A DNA stretch of 35,292 bases from Rugamonas violacea (lineage in GTDB: Bacteria; Pseudomonadota; Gammaproteobacteria; Burkholderiales; Burkholderiaceae_D). Under the pieces are notes generated by a model that saw only the letters and a program-made list of their open reading frames with translations, did no database searches and was not told where the DNA came from. Each line of letters starts with the position of its first letter. Within the stretch, counting starts at the first letter, position 1. Of the stretch, positions 1 through 8,556 are shown one piece after another. The stretch spans positions 257,469-292,760 of the forward strand of contig NZ_JAEMNU010000083.1 in NCBI RefSeq assembly GCF_016461825.1. The letters are read 5' to 3'. The translations under genes were made by a program, and so were the position numbers.

Positions 1-150
1 CCGCGCCTCCTGGCGCTCGCGCTCGAAACGATCGAGCCGCTGCTTGCGCACGTGCAGCAGCTTGTCCAGGCTGCGGTCGGGCGCGACCGGCTCGACCACG
101 TCGACCACCTCGCGCTGGCGCCGCTTGCCCGAGCGACCCAGGCCGCTCAT
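1..150 (-). CDS. sctO: SctO (YscO/HrpO/FliJ-like stalk protein), N-terminal part
   Basis: Only about the first 50 residues lie in the window; the gene runs off the left edge. The visible protein starts MSGLGRSGKRRQ and is rich in Arg, Lys, Glu and Gln, as expected for the coiled-coil stalk that in this family links the SctN ATPase to the export gate. Its ATG overlaps the sctN stop codon (ATGA), so the two are translationally coupled. The assignment rests mainly on position directly after sctN, which is constant in T3SS operons, and on composition. The length and the rest of the fold cannot be checked here. Confidence 0.7.
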   Translation of the reverse strand, partial: MSGLGRSGKRRQREVVDVVEPVAPDRSLDKLLHVRKQRLDRFERERQEAR

Positions 151-1553
151 GCCGCCAGCGCCTCCAGCTTGGCCAGCGCCTCGCGGTAGTCGGCGCTACT
201 GCTGGTGTCCTGGCGCAGGAAGGCCAGCTGCTCGGGACGCAACTGCACGGCGCGGTCGGCCAACGGATCGGTGCCGGCCTTGTATTCGCCCAGCCGGATC
301 AACAGCTCCATCTCTTGGTAACGCGCCATCAGCTCGCGGAAGCGCGAGGCGGCCTTGCGGTGTTCGCGCGTGGTCACGTTGCCCATCACCCGGCTGATGC
401 TGGCCAGGACGTCGATGGCCGGATAGTGGCCCTGCTCGGCCAATTTTCGCGTCAGCAGGATGTGCCCGTCGAGCAGCGACTTGGCCTCGTCGCCGATCGG
501 GTCGGAGGCGTTGTCGCCGTCCACCAGCACCGTGTACATGGCCGTGATCGAGCCCTCCGGCGTGCTGCCGGCGCGCTCGATCAGGCGCGGCAGATTGGTG
601 TAGACCGAGGGTGTGAAGCCGCCACGGGCCGGCGGCTCGCCCGCCGCCAGGCCGATCTCGCGCTGCGCCCGCGCGAAGCGGGTCAGCGAATCAATCAGCA
701 GCAGCACCTTCTTGCCGCGCGCGCGAAAGGCCTCGGCGATGGCGGTGGCGGTGAAGGCGGCGCGCGAGCGCTCCATCGAGGTGCGGTCCGAGGTGGCGCA
801 GACGATGATGGTCTTGCGCACCAGCGCCTCGTCCAGTTCGTGTTCGAGGAACTCGTTGAGCTCGCGGCCGCGCTCGCCGATCAAGCCGAAGATGATGACG
901 TCGGCCTCGCAGCCGCGCGCGATGGCCGCCATCAAGGTGGTCTTGCCGCAGCCCGGCCCGGCGAACACGCCGATGCGCTGGCCCACGCCCATGGTCAGCA
1001 TGCCGTCGATGGCGCGCACGCCGGTGGCCAGCGCCACGCTGATGCGCGGCCGGTCGGTGGCCACCGGCGCGTCGCGGATCACCGGCACCGTGGCGCGCCA
1101 GGTGGCCACGTTGCCGGCCGCCGCCGGGGCGCGGAACAGCACGCGGCCGAAGCCGTCGAGCACCGCGCCGTACAGGTGGTCGCCCGCCTCCACCGAGTGC
1201 GAGCGGCGCAGCGGCTCGACCACGGTGCGGTTGGAGACCCCCTCAAGCGGGCTGAGGGCCGACAGGATGGCCGCCTTGTCGGTGAAGCCGACCACCTCGG
1301 CCAGCATCGGCTGGCCGGGCCGCGCCGGGTCGTGCAAGTGGCACAGCTCGCCGATGCGCACCGGCGGCATGTGCGCCTCGATCAAGGTGCCCAGCACCTG
1401 CGACACCTTGCCGTGGCTGCTGAAGCCCGGCTGCGTCGGCAACTGCGCCAGCCAGCCCGGCAGCTTGCCGCGCAGCTGCGCCAGGCGCTGCGCCAGCGCG
1501 TCGTCGAAGGTCGCGTCGGCCGCGTCGGCCGCGTCGGCCACGGCGGCGCTCAC
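147..1553 (-). CDS. sctN: SctN, T3SS-associated ATPase
   Basis: F1-type ATPase that docks at the cytoplasmic base of the injectisome and strips chaperones from substrates. About 468 residues, close to the usual 430-470. A Walker A motif GPGCGKTT sits near residues 199-206, followed by the family signature IGERGRE near 225-231 and the LLIDSLTRFARAQREI block typical of SctN/FliI. I chose the GTG that overlaps the sctD stop (GTGA); a second GTG lies one codon upstream. The open frame extends to 2108, but that part is antisense-like shadow of sctD. The gene sits between sctD and sctO with overlaps on both sides, so it belongs to the sctD operon driven by the hrp box at 2779-2806. Confidence 0.95.
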   Translation of the reverse strand: MSAAVADAADAADATFDDALAQRLAQLRGKLPGWLAQLPTQPGFSSHGKVSQVLGTLIEAHMPPVRIGELCHLHDPARPGQPMLAEVVGFTDKAAILSALSPLEGVSNRTVVEPLRRSHSVEAGDHLYGAVLDGFGRVLFRAPAAAGNVATWRATVPVIRDAPVATDRPRISVALATGVRAIDGMLTMGVGQRIGVFAGPGCGKTTLMAAIARGCEADVIIFGLIGERGRELNEFLEHELDEALVRKTIIVCATSDRTSMERSRAAFTATAIAEAFRARGKKVLLLIDSLTRFARAQREIGLAAGEPPARGGFTPSVYTNLPRLIERAGSTPEGSITAMYTVLVDGDNASDPIGDEAKSLLDGHILLTRKLAEQGHYPAIDVLASISRVMGNVTTREHRKAASRFRELMARYQEMELLIRLGEYKAGTDPLADRAVQLRPEQLAFLRQDTSSSADYREALAKLEALAA

Positions 1554-2743
1554 CACTTCACCTCGATCTTGCGCTTGCCGGCGAAGCTCAGCTGGTTGGC
1601 CTGGATCGCCACCAGCCGCACGCCGCGGTACTCGTCGCCCACATAGACCCGCTCGCCGTCCTGCGTGATGACGCTGGCGTTGGCGCCGGACACCACCTGT
1701 TTGATCTTGAACGGCAACATCGACTCGCCGCTGCCGATCTTGGCGCTGATGTGGAAGCCGATGTGGTGCTGCTTGACGAAAGCCGTCAGGATGCGGGCGA
1801 AGCGGTCGGCCTCGTCGTCGTCCAGCGCGGCCTGCATCAGCCACTGCTGCTCCTGCAGGTCGAGGTCGAAGCGCTTCAGCAGATCGGCGTCGGAGAGGCG
1901 CTTGCGGAAGGCGGCGCGCAACTCGTCGGCGGTCAACGGCCGGCTTGGCGCCGCGTCGGCGTGCAGCGCGTCGAAGGCCGCCGCCACCGTCTTGTCGGCC
2001 GGCTTGCCGGACGATGCCGACGGCCCGTCCAGCCGCGCCTGCGCCACCGCCTTCTTGGACGCCAGCGTGCCCTCGGGCTTGCTGGTGATGGCGTAGGCCG
2101 CCGCGCAACTCAGCATGGTCACCAGCAGCGGCAACAGCACGCGGCGGCGCACCAGCAGGCCGCCCAGGCCACGCAAGCCGCCCCTGCGGCGCCGCGCCGG
2201 CCCGGCGGCGGCGGCTCCTCCGGACGCGCCGGGCGCCGCGTCCGCGGTCCCATCCAACGGCGCCCCTTCCGGCCCCCCTTCCGGCGCGCCGTCCCGCCGC
2301 GCCGCATCGGCGGCACCGGCGCCGCCGCCGGCAACCGGGCCGCCGGGCATGCCGCCGCGTTCCTCCGCCAGCGCCGCCGACACGTCCGCCGCCTCGGCAA
2401 GGGCGTCGAACAGCGGCTCCTCCGGCAACGTCGCCGGCGCCTCGATCCAGGCGGCGTCCTGCGCCATCACCGCCAGCCAGATCGGACCGAGCCGCGCGCA
2501 GTCGCCCGGCGCCAGGTCGATCGCGCTTTGCGCACGCCCGCTGTCGGCGGCGTGCAGCACGCCGTCCAGCGCCGCCAGCAGCCAGCCGTCGCCATTCGGC
2601 GACAAGCTGGCGTGCCGCTCCGCCACGCCCGGATCGACCAGCACCACGCCGGCGTCGTCGCTGGCGCCGATCAACAAGACCTGTTCGTCGAGCGGCAGCG
2701 CCGCGCCCCGATGCAAACCGTTCAATACCCGCAACTCAAACAT
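1550..2743 (-). CDS. sctD: SctD (YscD/HrpQ), inner-membrane ring protein with FHA domain
   Basis: Outer component of the inner-membrane ring of the T3SS. The 397-residue protein has an N-terminal FHA-like domain (MFELRVLNGLHRGAALPL and on to about residue 110), a Pro/Ala/Gly-rich cytoplasmic linker, an Arg-rich patch, one membrane helix (VLLPLLVTMLSCAAAYAI) and a periplasmic part with ring-building-like segments ending in KRKIEVKW. The start at 2743 is favoured by a strong AGGAGGT Shine-Dalgarno 5-6 nt upstream. The open frame extends to 2878, but that would place the start upstream of the hrp box. First gene of an operon with sctN and sctO. The linker is longer and richer in Gly/Ala than is usual. 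Confidence 0.88.
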   Translation of the reverse strand: MFELRVLNGLHRGAALPLDEQVLLIGASDDAGVVLVDPGVAERHASLSPNGDGWLLAALDGVLHAADSGRAQSAIDLAPGDCARLGPIWLAVMAQDAAWIEAPATLPEEPLFDALAEAADVSAALAEERGGMPGGPVAGGGAGAADAARRDGAPEGGPEGAPLDGTADAAPGASGGAAAAGPARRRRGGLRGLGGLLVRRRVLLPLLVTMLSCAAAYAITSKPEGTLASKKAVAQARLDGPSASSGKPADKTVAAAFDALHADAAPSRPLTADELRAAFRKRLSDADLLKRFDLDLQEQQWLMQAALDDDEADRFARILTAFVKQHHIGFHISAKIGSGESMLPFKIKQVVSGANASVITQDGERVYVGDEYRGVRLVAIQANQLSFAGKRKIEVKW

Positions 2744-2778
2744 GATCAACCTCCGGCCAGAATGCACACGCATGTCGG

Positions 2779-2806
2779 TGAGTCGCCGCCGCCGGCGCCC
2801 GGTTCC
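2779..2806 (-). promoter_or_regulatory. hrp box for the sctD-sctN-sctO operon
   Basis: On the minus strand the site reads GGAACC-N15-CGACTCA. The HrpL consensus is GGAACC-N15/16-CCACNNA, so there is one mismatch, in the -10 half. It lies 35 nt upstream of the sctD ATG and is back to back with the plus-strand box at 2854-2881. Confidence 0.8.
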
Positions 2807-2853
2807 CTGGCCGCGCAAAAACAGCCGCCGAACACGGCGATCGAACGCCGGCG

Positions 2854-2881
2854 CGAACCGCGGCACAGGCCCCGCCACTCA
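2854..2881 (+). promoter_or_regulatory. hrp box for the 824-aa candidate effector
   Basis: Reads CGAACC-N15-CCACTCA on the plus strand, with one mismatch in the -35 half and a perfect -10 half. It lies 64 nt upstream of the ATG at 2946. It faces away from the sctD box, making a divergent promoter pair. Confidence 0.8.
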
Positions 2882-2945
2882 TTGACGAGCGCGCTGCGCG
2901 GATCGCCAGCGGTGCTCCCCTTCCACCCACCAGGAGATAAGCAGC

Positions 2946-5420
2946 ATGCCCATTTCAGCATCCAATCCCATCCCCCTCGTTGCGCATCCCACCAACAGTC
3001 CCGTCGCCACGTCCACGCCCGTGTCGCCGGCCACGCCAACGTTGCCGGCCGCGAGCACGACGCCGCCTCGCCCAACCGGCAACACCGCCGCAAGGGTGCA
3101 GAAGATGCAGCAACACCAGCCCGCGGCGCCCGGCGCCAACGCCGCCTCGCGCCCTTTGTCCAAAGCGCCGCCGAATGTGAAACGCATGCCGACCGAATGC
3201 ATGATGCAATGGATGGCCACTCTCGACAGCGACATCAGCGCCGCCACCGCCACCGCGCCGCAGCAACCAGAGCTGCACGCCTTGCTCGTCGACGCCAAAC
3301 AAAAGTGGCTCAAGCATGAAATGAGCTTTGCCGACAGCCGCGACTATTTTGACCAGGTCGCCACCCGTTGCCAGAACGCCGGCCTGCCTAAACTGGAGGA
3401 ATTGGCCCGCCATCTTGGCGCCGAGCTGCCCGACGCCACGCACGACGATTTCAATCGCAACCGCGACGAGCTGACCTACAAGACGCGCCTGCACGACAAC
3501 GTCTACGGCCGAGCCTACGATACCGCCTTCGCCGCCGCGCTGGTCGCCAAGCCGCCGCAACGCATGTTGGGCAGCATGACGTCCTTGGGTAGGGCGATTG
3601 CCGACCAATGTCTGTGGAAGGGCGCCGATGCCGCGACGCGACAACAGAAAGATCAGCTTATCAACCAGCACGTCGACGCCGTGCACGACGCCATGCGGCA
3701 CGAGCCGCGCGGCTGGGAAGGCGCCTCGCCCTTGCTCCAGGCGTTTTTGAACGCGCCCGACACGGCGAGCCGACGCGCAGCGCTCGATGCCTTCCTGTGC
3801 GCGCCAAAAACCAATGGTGTCGATTGTCTGGCCATTCCTTACGTCGCCGTCAAACTGGTGCTCTACAACCCCGACGTGCCGCCCGCCTGGCGCCAGAAAG
3901 CCGACTTCAACTACGGCACCGTCATCGGCCAACAAGTCAACCGGCAGGACAAGCAAGGCGACTTTCTCGGCGCGTTCGGGGCGCAGCAATGGCGGGATAA
4001 AACCACGGCGGGCGCACTGTTGATGCCGGCGATCGAGCCATTTCTGCAGATTCCCGGGCAGGACGCCGTCGCCGCACACGCCCAGTGGAGCAATGGCCAG
4101 ACCGATCCGAGGGGCGAGGAACACAACTTGCGAGGCTACGTCGGTTGGCAACTGGCGACACTCCAGAGGTCGCTGGCGACAGACATGCAGGCGCCATTGG
4201 AGGCCTTGCTGAGCACTCAACTGGACGCTGGCGGCAGACCATTGCTGCAAGCGGAACTGGATCGGCGTTTCAAGGGACAAGCGCCCGGGCAGGCCCAGAC
4301 CAAGGATGAAATAAAAACGCAATATGTCGCGCAGATGGCGGCGCGACTGGCGTCGGAAACGCTACAGCAACTGAGCCATCAAGTGCCCGCGCATTTGGCC
4401 TTATCGGCGCAGCAGCTGATCTTCAACGCCAGCCCCGATCCCACCGCACCTCAAATCCCGCCCGACCTCGCGACGCATGTCCGTCAGTATTGCATGGGTA
4501 TGATGGAAATCAGCGCCAACCACCAATTGGATTTCCAGGATGCGCAGGCCAGCGCAAAAAGTACGGTGGAAAAGAGCCAGCGGGTAGGCACCATGATGCG
4601 TCATCAGAAGTCGGCCGTAACGGCGAATCATTTGCAGCCCGCCGTCCCGCCGGGTTTGCGCAACCGGCCCAATTTCGACCATCTGGCGCCGCGGAACTAC
4701 CAGTATGGCAATCCGCCGCCGACGCCGGCGCCGGACAATCGCCCATCGAGGGCGGTACAGCAGGCGCTCAGCCACGGCCTGCCCTGGGTCGGCGGCGTCT
4801 CCGGCACCACCAATCTGATGCTGCACTATAGTAAGGATTTGGTAGACAATCCGCCGGTCCCGGGCCAGCCGCCGAATGTGAACCAGAACGACGTCTTGTT
4901 GGCGACCATGATGTTCGTCAATTACGACGGCGGCCACTCATTACACTCGTCCATGTGGGTCGGCAACCAGCTCGACCCGGCGCCACTGCCGGCGCTGCCG
5001 CCGCCGGCCCCACCGATGCAGGGACCGGGCCTGGGGCTGAACCTTAACCTGAATCCGCCCGCCGCCCAGGCGCTGGCGACGGCGATCAGGGCGGCCCCCA
5101 GCCGTGACCACGCCCTGGCGCTCGCCGCCGACTCGGCCCAGGAATTCGTCTCCGACTACCTCCGCTTGATGGATAATCAAGAGGACACGGCGGTCGCGGA
5201 CGCGGCCGAACAAGCCTTCACGCAGACCATGCAGCACTTCCGCGAAAACAGCCGATATTCCGACGCGCGCCTGCAAGCCCTTCCGCTCGAAGAACCGGCC
5301 ATCGTCGCCGCCGCCGCCAAGTTGGCGCCCGGCGCGGCGCAGGCGGCGGTGGATGCGGCGGCCGCCGCGCTGGCGGCCGCCAACACGGCGCCGGCCACCG
5401 GCTCGACGACGATCATCTAA
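2946..5420 (+). CDS. Candidate T3SS effector, 824 aa, unrecognised
   Basis: I do not recognise this protein. Its first 50 residues hold about 12% Ser and many Pro/Thr, an Ile at position 3, and no Asp or Glu until about residue 84. This matches the export-signal pattern described for HrpL-dependent effectors of Pseudomonas syringae. The body is helical and soluble with no membrane segment. A distinctive block around residues 611-670 contains GLPWVGGVSGTTN and, about 40 residues later, MMFVNYDGGHSLHSSMWV; the clustered Ser, Thr, Asp and His residues could be catalytic, but this is a guess. A proline-rich stretch follows, and the end is Ala-rich. AGGAG lies about 9 nt before the ATG. The gene has its own hrp box and is the only plus-strand gene between sctV and sctD. 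Its middle looks less GC-rich than the T3SS structural genes, which may indicate separate acquisition. Confidence 0.75.
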   Translation: MPISASNPIPLVAHPTNSPVATSTPVSPATPTLPAASTTPPRPTGNTAARVQKMQQHQPAAPGANAASRPLSKAPPNVKRMPTECMMQWMATLDSDISAATATAPQQPELHALLVDAKQKWLKHEMSFADSRDYFDQVATRCQNAGLPKLEELARHLGAELPDATHDDFNRNRDELTYKTRLHDNVYGRAYDTAFAAALVAKPPQRMLGSMTSLGRAIADQCLWKGADAATRQQKDQLINQHVDAVHDAMRHEPRGWEGASPLLQAFLNAPDTASRRAALDAFLCAPKTNGVDCLAIPYVAVKLVLYNPDVPPAWRQKADFNYGTVIGQQVNRQDKQGDFLGAFGAQQWRDKTTAGALLMPAIEPFLQIPGQDAVAAHAQWSNGQTDPRGEEHNLRGYVGWQLATLQRSLATDMQAPLEALLSTQLDAGGRPLLQAELDRRFKGQAPGQAQTKDEIKTQYVAQMAARLASETLQQLSHQVPAHLALSAQQLIFNASPDPTAPQIPPDLATHVRQYCMGMMEISANHQLDFQDAQASAKSTVEKSQRVGTMMRHQKSAVTANHLQPAVPPGLRNRPNFDHLAPRNYQYGNPPPTPAPDNRPSRAVQQALSHGLPWVGGVSGTTNLMLHYSKDLVDNPPVPGQPPNVNQNDVLLATMMFVNYDGGHSLHSSMWVGNQLDPAPLPALPPPAPPMQGPGLGLNLNLNPPAAQALATAIRAAPSRDHALALAADSAQEFVSDYLRLMDNQEDTAVADAAEQAFTQTMQHFRENSRYSDARLQALPLEEPAIVAAAAKLAPGAAQAAVDAAAAALAAANTAPATGSTTII

Positions 5421-5424
5421 GCGA

Positions 5425-5456
5425 AACGGCCCGGCGCGCAGTCGCGCCGGGCCGTT
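5425..5456. terminator. Bidirectional stem-loop between convergent genes
   Basis: A perfect 14-bp inverted repeat (5425-5438 and 5443-5456) with a 4-nt loop (CAGT) lies between the convergent 824-aa gene and the protease gene. No T-run follows in either direction, so it may act as a transcript-end hairpin rather than a classic intrinsic terminator. Confidence 0.6.
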
Positions 5457-5475
5457 CCGTACCGCCGACGGATAA

Positions 5476-6129
5476 CTAGCCGGCCGCCGACTGGTTGCGC
5501 ATGAGCGAATCGATGCGCGCCCTGGTCGACGCGGGCCTGGCCGCCGGCTCCGCTGCCGCCTTGGGCAGTTCGAAGGCCAGCATGCAAGTGGGGTCGGTCC
5601 AGTCGAGCTTGCCCTCGAACTCCGTCAACGGCATGGTGGTCGGCCCCTTGCCCCAGGGGTCGTGCAGCAGCACCTCTTTCTCGTTGACGCCGACCAGCAG
5701 CACACTGTGGTAGGTCAAGCCGCCGGTGTTCGAAATCGAGCACTGCACCGGGCCATGCTCGGCCAGTGCCCGCCGCAGTTTGTCCGGCTGCCAGTGACGG
5801 CTGAAGGGCAGCATCAGCGGCGCCCGCTCCAGGCCGGCGGCCGCCATGTGCGCCAGGACCTGGTCGGAATCGAGTCCCTCCAGCACGCCACGCGAATTGC
5901 TCGACAAGTCATCCGGAGGCTTGCCGTGAAACTGCTTGAGCATGTTCATGCAGGCGTCGGCGCACTGATTGATGTGGGGCTGGTGGAGAAAGGGGACGTT
6001 CTCGTGCATGAAGGCGCTGCCCTGCGCCTGCCCGCCGTGGCGGAACTCGGCCAGCTTGTCGCCCAACTCGGGCGGCGTGGCACCATAACCGACCAAGGTG
6101 GCGGCGCTGCTCAGTACGGCGTTCAACAT
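5476..6129 (-). CDS. Papain-like cysteine protease (C70/AvrRpt2-like or C39-like), candidate effector
   Basis: 217 residues. The layout fits a papain-fold protease: INQC56ADAC60MNML carries the likely nucleophile (Cys56, with Gln50 or Gln55 for the oxyanion hole), TYH141SVLLVG the catalytic His, and LHD157PWGKG the third residue. The Cys-x3-Cys-helix pattern and the 'YHSVLLVG...HDPWG' pair are typical of C70 (AvrRpt2) and of bacterial C39-like domains. There is no signal peptide. AGGAG lies 7 nt before the ATG. It is 22 nt downstream of sctV on the same strand, so it is probably the last gene of the sctW operon and under HrpL control. An effector role is inferred from context; a housekeeping protease for T3SS parts is possible. 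Confidence 0.7.
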   Translation of the reverse strand: MLNAVLSSAATLVGYGATPPELGDKLAEFRHGGQAQGSAFMHENVPFLHQPHINQCADACMNMLKQFHGKPPDDLSSNSRGVLEGLDSDQVLAHMAAAGLERAPLMLPFSRHWQPDKLRRALAEHGPVQCSISNTGGLTYHSVLLVGVNEKEVLLHDPWGKGPTTMPLTEFEGKLDWTDPTCMLAFELPKAAAEPAARPASTRARIDSLMRNQSAAG

Positions 6130-6151
6130 TTTTTTCTCCTATGGATAATTG

Positions 6152-8245
6152 TCACAACTCGATCATGCCGACCGGCTGCACGCGGGCGTGCTGGGTCAGC
6201 TCGGAGAAGGCGAACACCGGCACCGAAAAGAACTCCTCCTCGATCAGCTTGCGCACCGAACGGCGGATGTCGGCCGCCGTCACCAGCACCGGCGGCGCGG
6301 CCGGCGTGCCGCCGGTGCCGGACAGCGCGCCGAGGCGGTCGAGGATGGTCTGCTCGACCTCCGGGTCGAGCTCCAAGTAGGTGCCCTGGCTGGTCTGGCG
6401 CATGGCGTTGCGCAGCTGGTCCTCCAGCTCCGGCGACAGCAGCACCACCTCGATCAAGCCGTCGCGCGCCACCTCGTAGCACAACTGGCGCTTCAACGCC
6501 AGGCGCACGTAGTCGGCCACCACGTCCGGGTCGCGCTCCTTCTGCGACCACTCCAGCGTGGTCTCCAGCAGCAGGCGGGCGTTGCGCAGCGAGACGCCCT
6601 CGCGCACCAGACGCTGCACCACCTCGGTCAGCCGCGGCAAGGTGACCGACTTGGTGATCTCCTTGCCCAGTTCGGGGAAGCGGCGGTCGGCCCAGCGCGA
6701 GAAGCGTTGCACCTCGTGCACGCCGACGAACATCTGGCAGTTGCGCAGCATCTCCACCTCGATGTCGCAGGCCAGCACCGCCTCCCACTTCAGGTAACGC
6801 ACGCCGGCCGCCTTGAGCTGTTCCTCGTCGTCCAGGCGCACCCAGACGCGGCGCCGGCGTGTGCCGCTGATGGCGTCCTCGACGACGGTGAAACCCAGCT
6901 CGCGCATGCGCTCGGCCGTCTCCGAGGTGGCCGCCCAGCCGCTGCGGATCTCGACATCGACCAGCGGCACCTCGGCCATCATGAAGTGCACCCGCCCGCT
7001 CGGGATCGAGGCGTGGAACTGGAACTCGATGGGCTGCACGTCGGGGATGCCGCGGTGTTCGAGCATGCCGTTGCGCATGATGCGCACGGCGCTGTTGATC
7101 GCCTCGGCCGGCGCGCCGCCGGCCAGGTCCTCGGGCATGCGCACCAGGAAGGCCTTGGTGGCGGCGAAGGTGGTCAGGTCGACGATCTTGGCGTTGCGCT
7201 TGTCCAGATCGTCGCTCAGGCGCTTGACCTCGGCGTCGGCCAGCGGCTTGAGCAGGCCGAGCGCGCCGCCCACTCCCAACGCCAGCGCCAGCGTGCCGAA
7301 CACCAGCAGCGGCATGCCGGGGATGGCGCCGAACAGCAGCATGATGAAGGCCGCCGTCAGCAGCGCCTTGGGCTCGGCGAACAACTCGGCGACGATGGTC
7401 TGGCCGATGTTGGGCGCCGGCTCGCCCTCCTCCTGGTCGTCGCCGGCGATGCGGGTGGTGATCATGCCGGCCGCCAGCGAGATCAGCAGCGCCGGAATCT
7501 GCGCGATCAGGGCGTCGCCGATGGTCAGGATCGAATACAGCTTCATCGCGTCGGCCGCCGTCATGCCGCGCTGGATCACGCCGATCGAAATGCCGCCGAT
7601 CAGGTTGACGGCGACGATGCACAAGCCGGCGATGGCGTCGCCCTTGACGAACTTCATGGCGCCGTCCATGGCGCCGTGCAGCTGGCTTTCCTTGCCCAGC
7701 TCGGAGCGCTTCTTCTTGGCCTCCTCGCCGCTCAGCAGGCCGGCGCGCAGGTCGCTGTCGATCGACATCTGCTTGCCCGGCATGGCGTCGAGCGAGAAGC
7801 GGGCGGCCACCTCGGAGACCCGCTCCGAGCCCTTGGTGATGACGATGAACTGCACCACCGTCAGGATCAGGAACACCACCAGGCCGACCACCAGGTTGCC
7901 GCCGACGACGAAGTTGCCGAAGGTCTCGACGATGTGGCCGGCGAAGCCCTCCAGCAGGATCAAGCGGGTGGTGGCGACCTCGATGGCGAGGCGGAACAGC
8001 GTGGTCAGCAGCAGCACGGCGGGGAAGGTGGTGAAGGCGGTCGGCCCCGGCATGTACATCGACACCACCACCATCAGGCCGGCGGCGCACAGGTTGAAGG
8101 CGATCAGGATGTCGAGCAGCCAGACCGGCATCGGCAGCACCAGCATCAGCACGATGGCGATGACGACGCCGGCGGCGAACAGCTCGGCGCGGCGGGCGAC
8201 ACTGGCCGCCCAGCGGTTCAAGGTGATGACGATCGGCATCAACAT
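6152..8245 (-). CDS. sctV: SctV, major export-gate protein (FHIPEP/LcrD/HrcV family)
   Basis: Nonameric inner-membrane export gate of the T3SS. 697 residues, the normal size. The first about 320 residues hold the hydrophobic segments and the conserved TAFTTFPAVLLLTTLFRLAIEVATTR region. The rest forms the cytoplasmic ring domain that binds chaperone-substrate complexes. The start MLMPIVITLNRW at 8245 has a GAGGGGAG ribosome site; a second ATG lies two codons in. The 5' end overlaps the stop of the sctY-like gene, as in the yscY-yscV pair. The frame is open further upstream, but that part reads as a shadow of the upstream gene. Confidence 0.96.
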   Translation of the reverse strand: MLMPIVITLNRWAASVARRAELFAAGVVIAIVLMLVLPMPVWLLDILIAFNLCAAGLMVVVSMYMPGPTAFTTFPAVLLLTTLFRLAIEVATTRLILLEGFAGHIVETFGNFVVGGNLVVGLVVFLILTVVQFIVITKGSERVSEVAARFSLDAMPGKQMSIDSDLRAGLLSGEEAKKKRSELGKESQLHGAMDGAMKFVKGDAIAGLCIVAVNLIGGISIGVIQRGMTAADAMKLYSILTIGDALIAQIPALLISLAAGMITTRIAGDDQEEGEPAPNIGQTIVAELFAEPKALLTAAFIMLLFGAIPGMPLLVFGTLALALGVGGALGLLKPLADAEVKRLSDDLDKRNAKIVDLTTFAATKAFLVRMPEDLAGGAPAEAINSAVRIMRNGMLEHRGIPDVQPIEFQFHASIPSGRVHFMMAEVPLVDVEIRSGWAATSETAERMRELGFTVVEDAISGTRRRRVWVRLDDEEQLKAAGVRYLKWEAVLACDIEVEMLRNCQMFVGVHEVQRFSRWADRRFPELGKEITKSVTLPRLTEVVQRLVREGVSLRNARLLLETTLEWSQKERDPDVVADYVRLALKRQLCYEVARDGLIEVVLLSPELEDQLRNAMRQTSQGTYLELDPEVEQTILDRLGALSGTGGTPAAPPVLVTAADIRRSVRKLIEEEFFSVPVFAFSELTQHARVQPVGMIEL

Positions 8246-8556
8246 GCGCGGCTCCCCTCGACGGCCGCGGCGCGGCGCAGCACCAGCGCGGCCCATTCGC
8301 CGCGACCGCCCGCGCGCAGGGCGTCCAGCACGGCCAGGGTGGCCGCGTCGAGCGGTTCGAGCAGCTCGGCGGCGGCGTAGGCGGCCATCCAGACCAGGCG
8401 CCGCTCGTCGGGCCACAGGCGCAGGCAGCCGCAGGCCAGCTCATGCGCCGACTCGAACTGGCCGGCGCCCAGGTGCCCCCACACCAAACCGATCGCCAGG
8501 CTCAACTCGGGCGCCATCTCGTCGCGCCGGGCGCGCGGCTGGCTGCGGTTCCTCAT
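8239..8556 (-). CDS. sctY: SctY-like (YscY) T3SS chaperone
   Basis: 105 residues with a helical, TPR-like body (LGAGQFESAHELACGCLRLWP and following helices). In Ysc systems YscY pairs with YscX and binds the SctV ring. Identification rests on position, directly between the sctX-like gene and sctV, on size and on TPR character; sequence resemblance to YscY is weak. ATGA overlap with the upstream gene and an overlap into sctV indicate coupled translation. The ribosome site is GGGGAGA. Confidence 0.6.
   Translation of the reverse strand: MRNRSQPRARRDEMAPELSLAIGLVWGHLGAGQFESAHELACGCLRLWPDERRLVWMAAYAAAELLEPLDAATLAVLDALRAGGRGEWAALVLRRAAAVEGSRAC

Noticed and set aside
1554..2108. Extended N-terminus of SctN upstream of 1553
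   Set aside because: The extension would overlap sctD by about 550 nt and has Arg/Gly/Ala shadow composition; SctN starts at the GTG coupled to the sctD stop.
8545..8556. GGAACC near the start of the sctY-like gene
   Set aside because: It is inside the coding sequence and lacks a -10 half.
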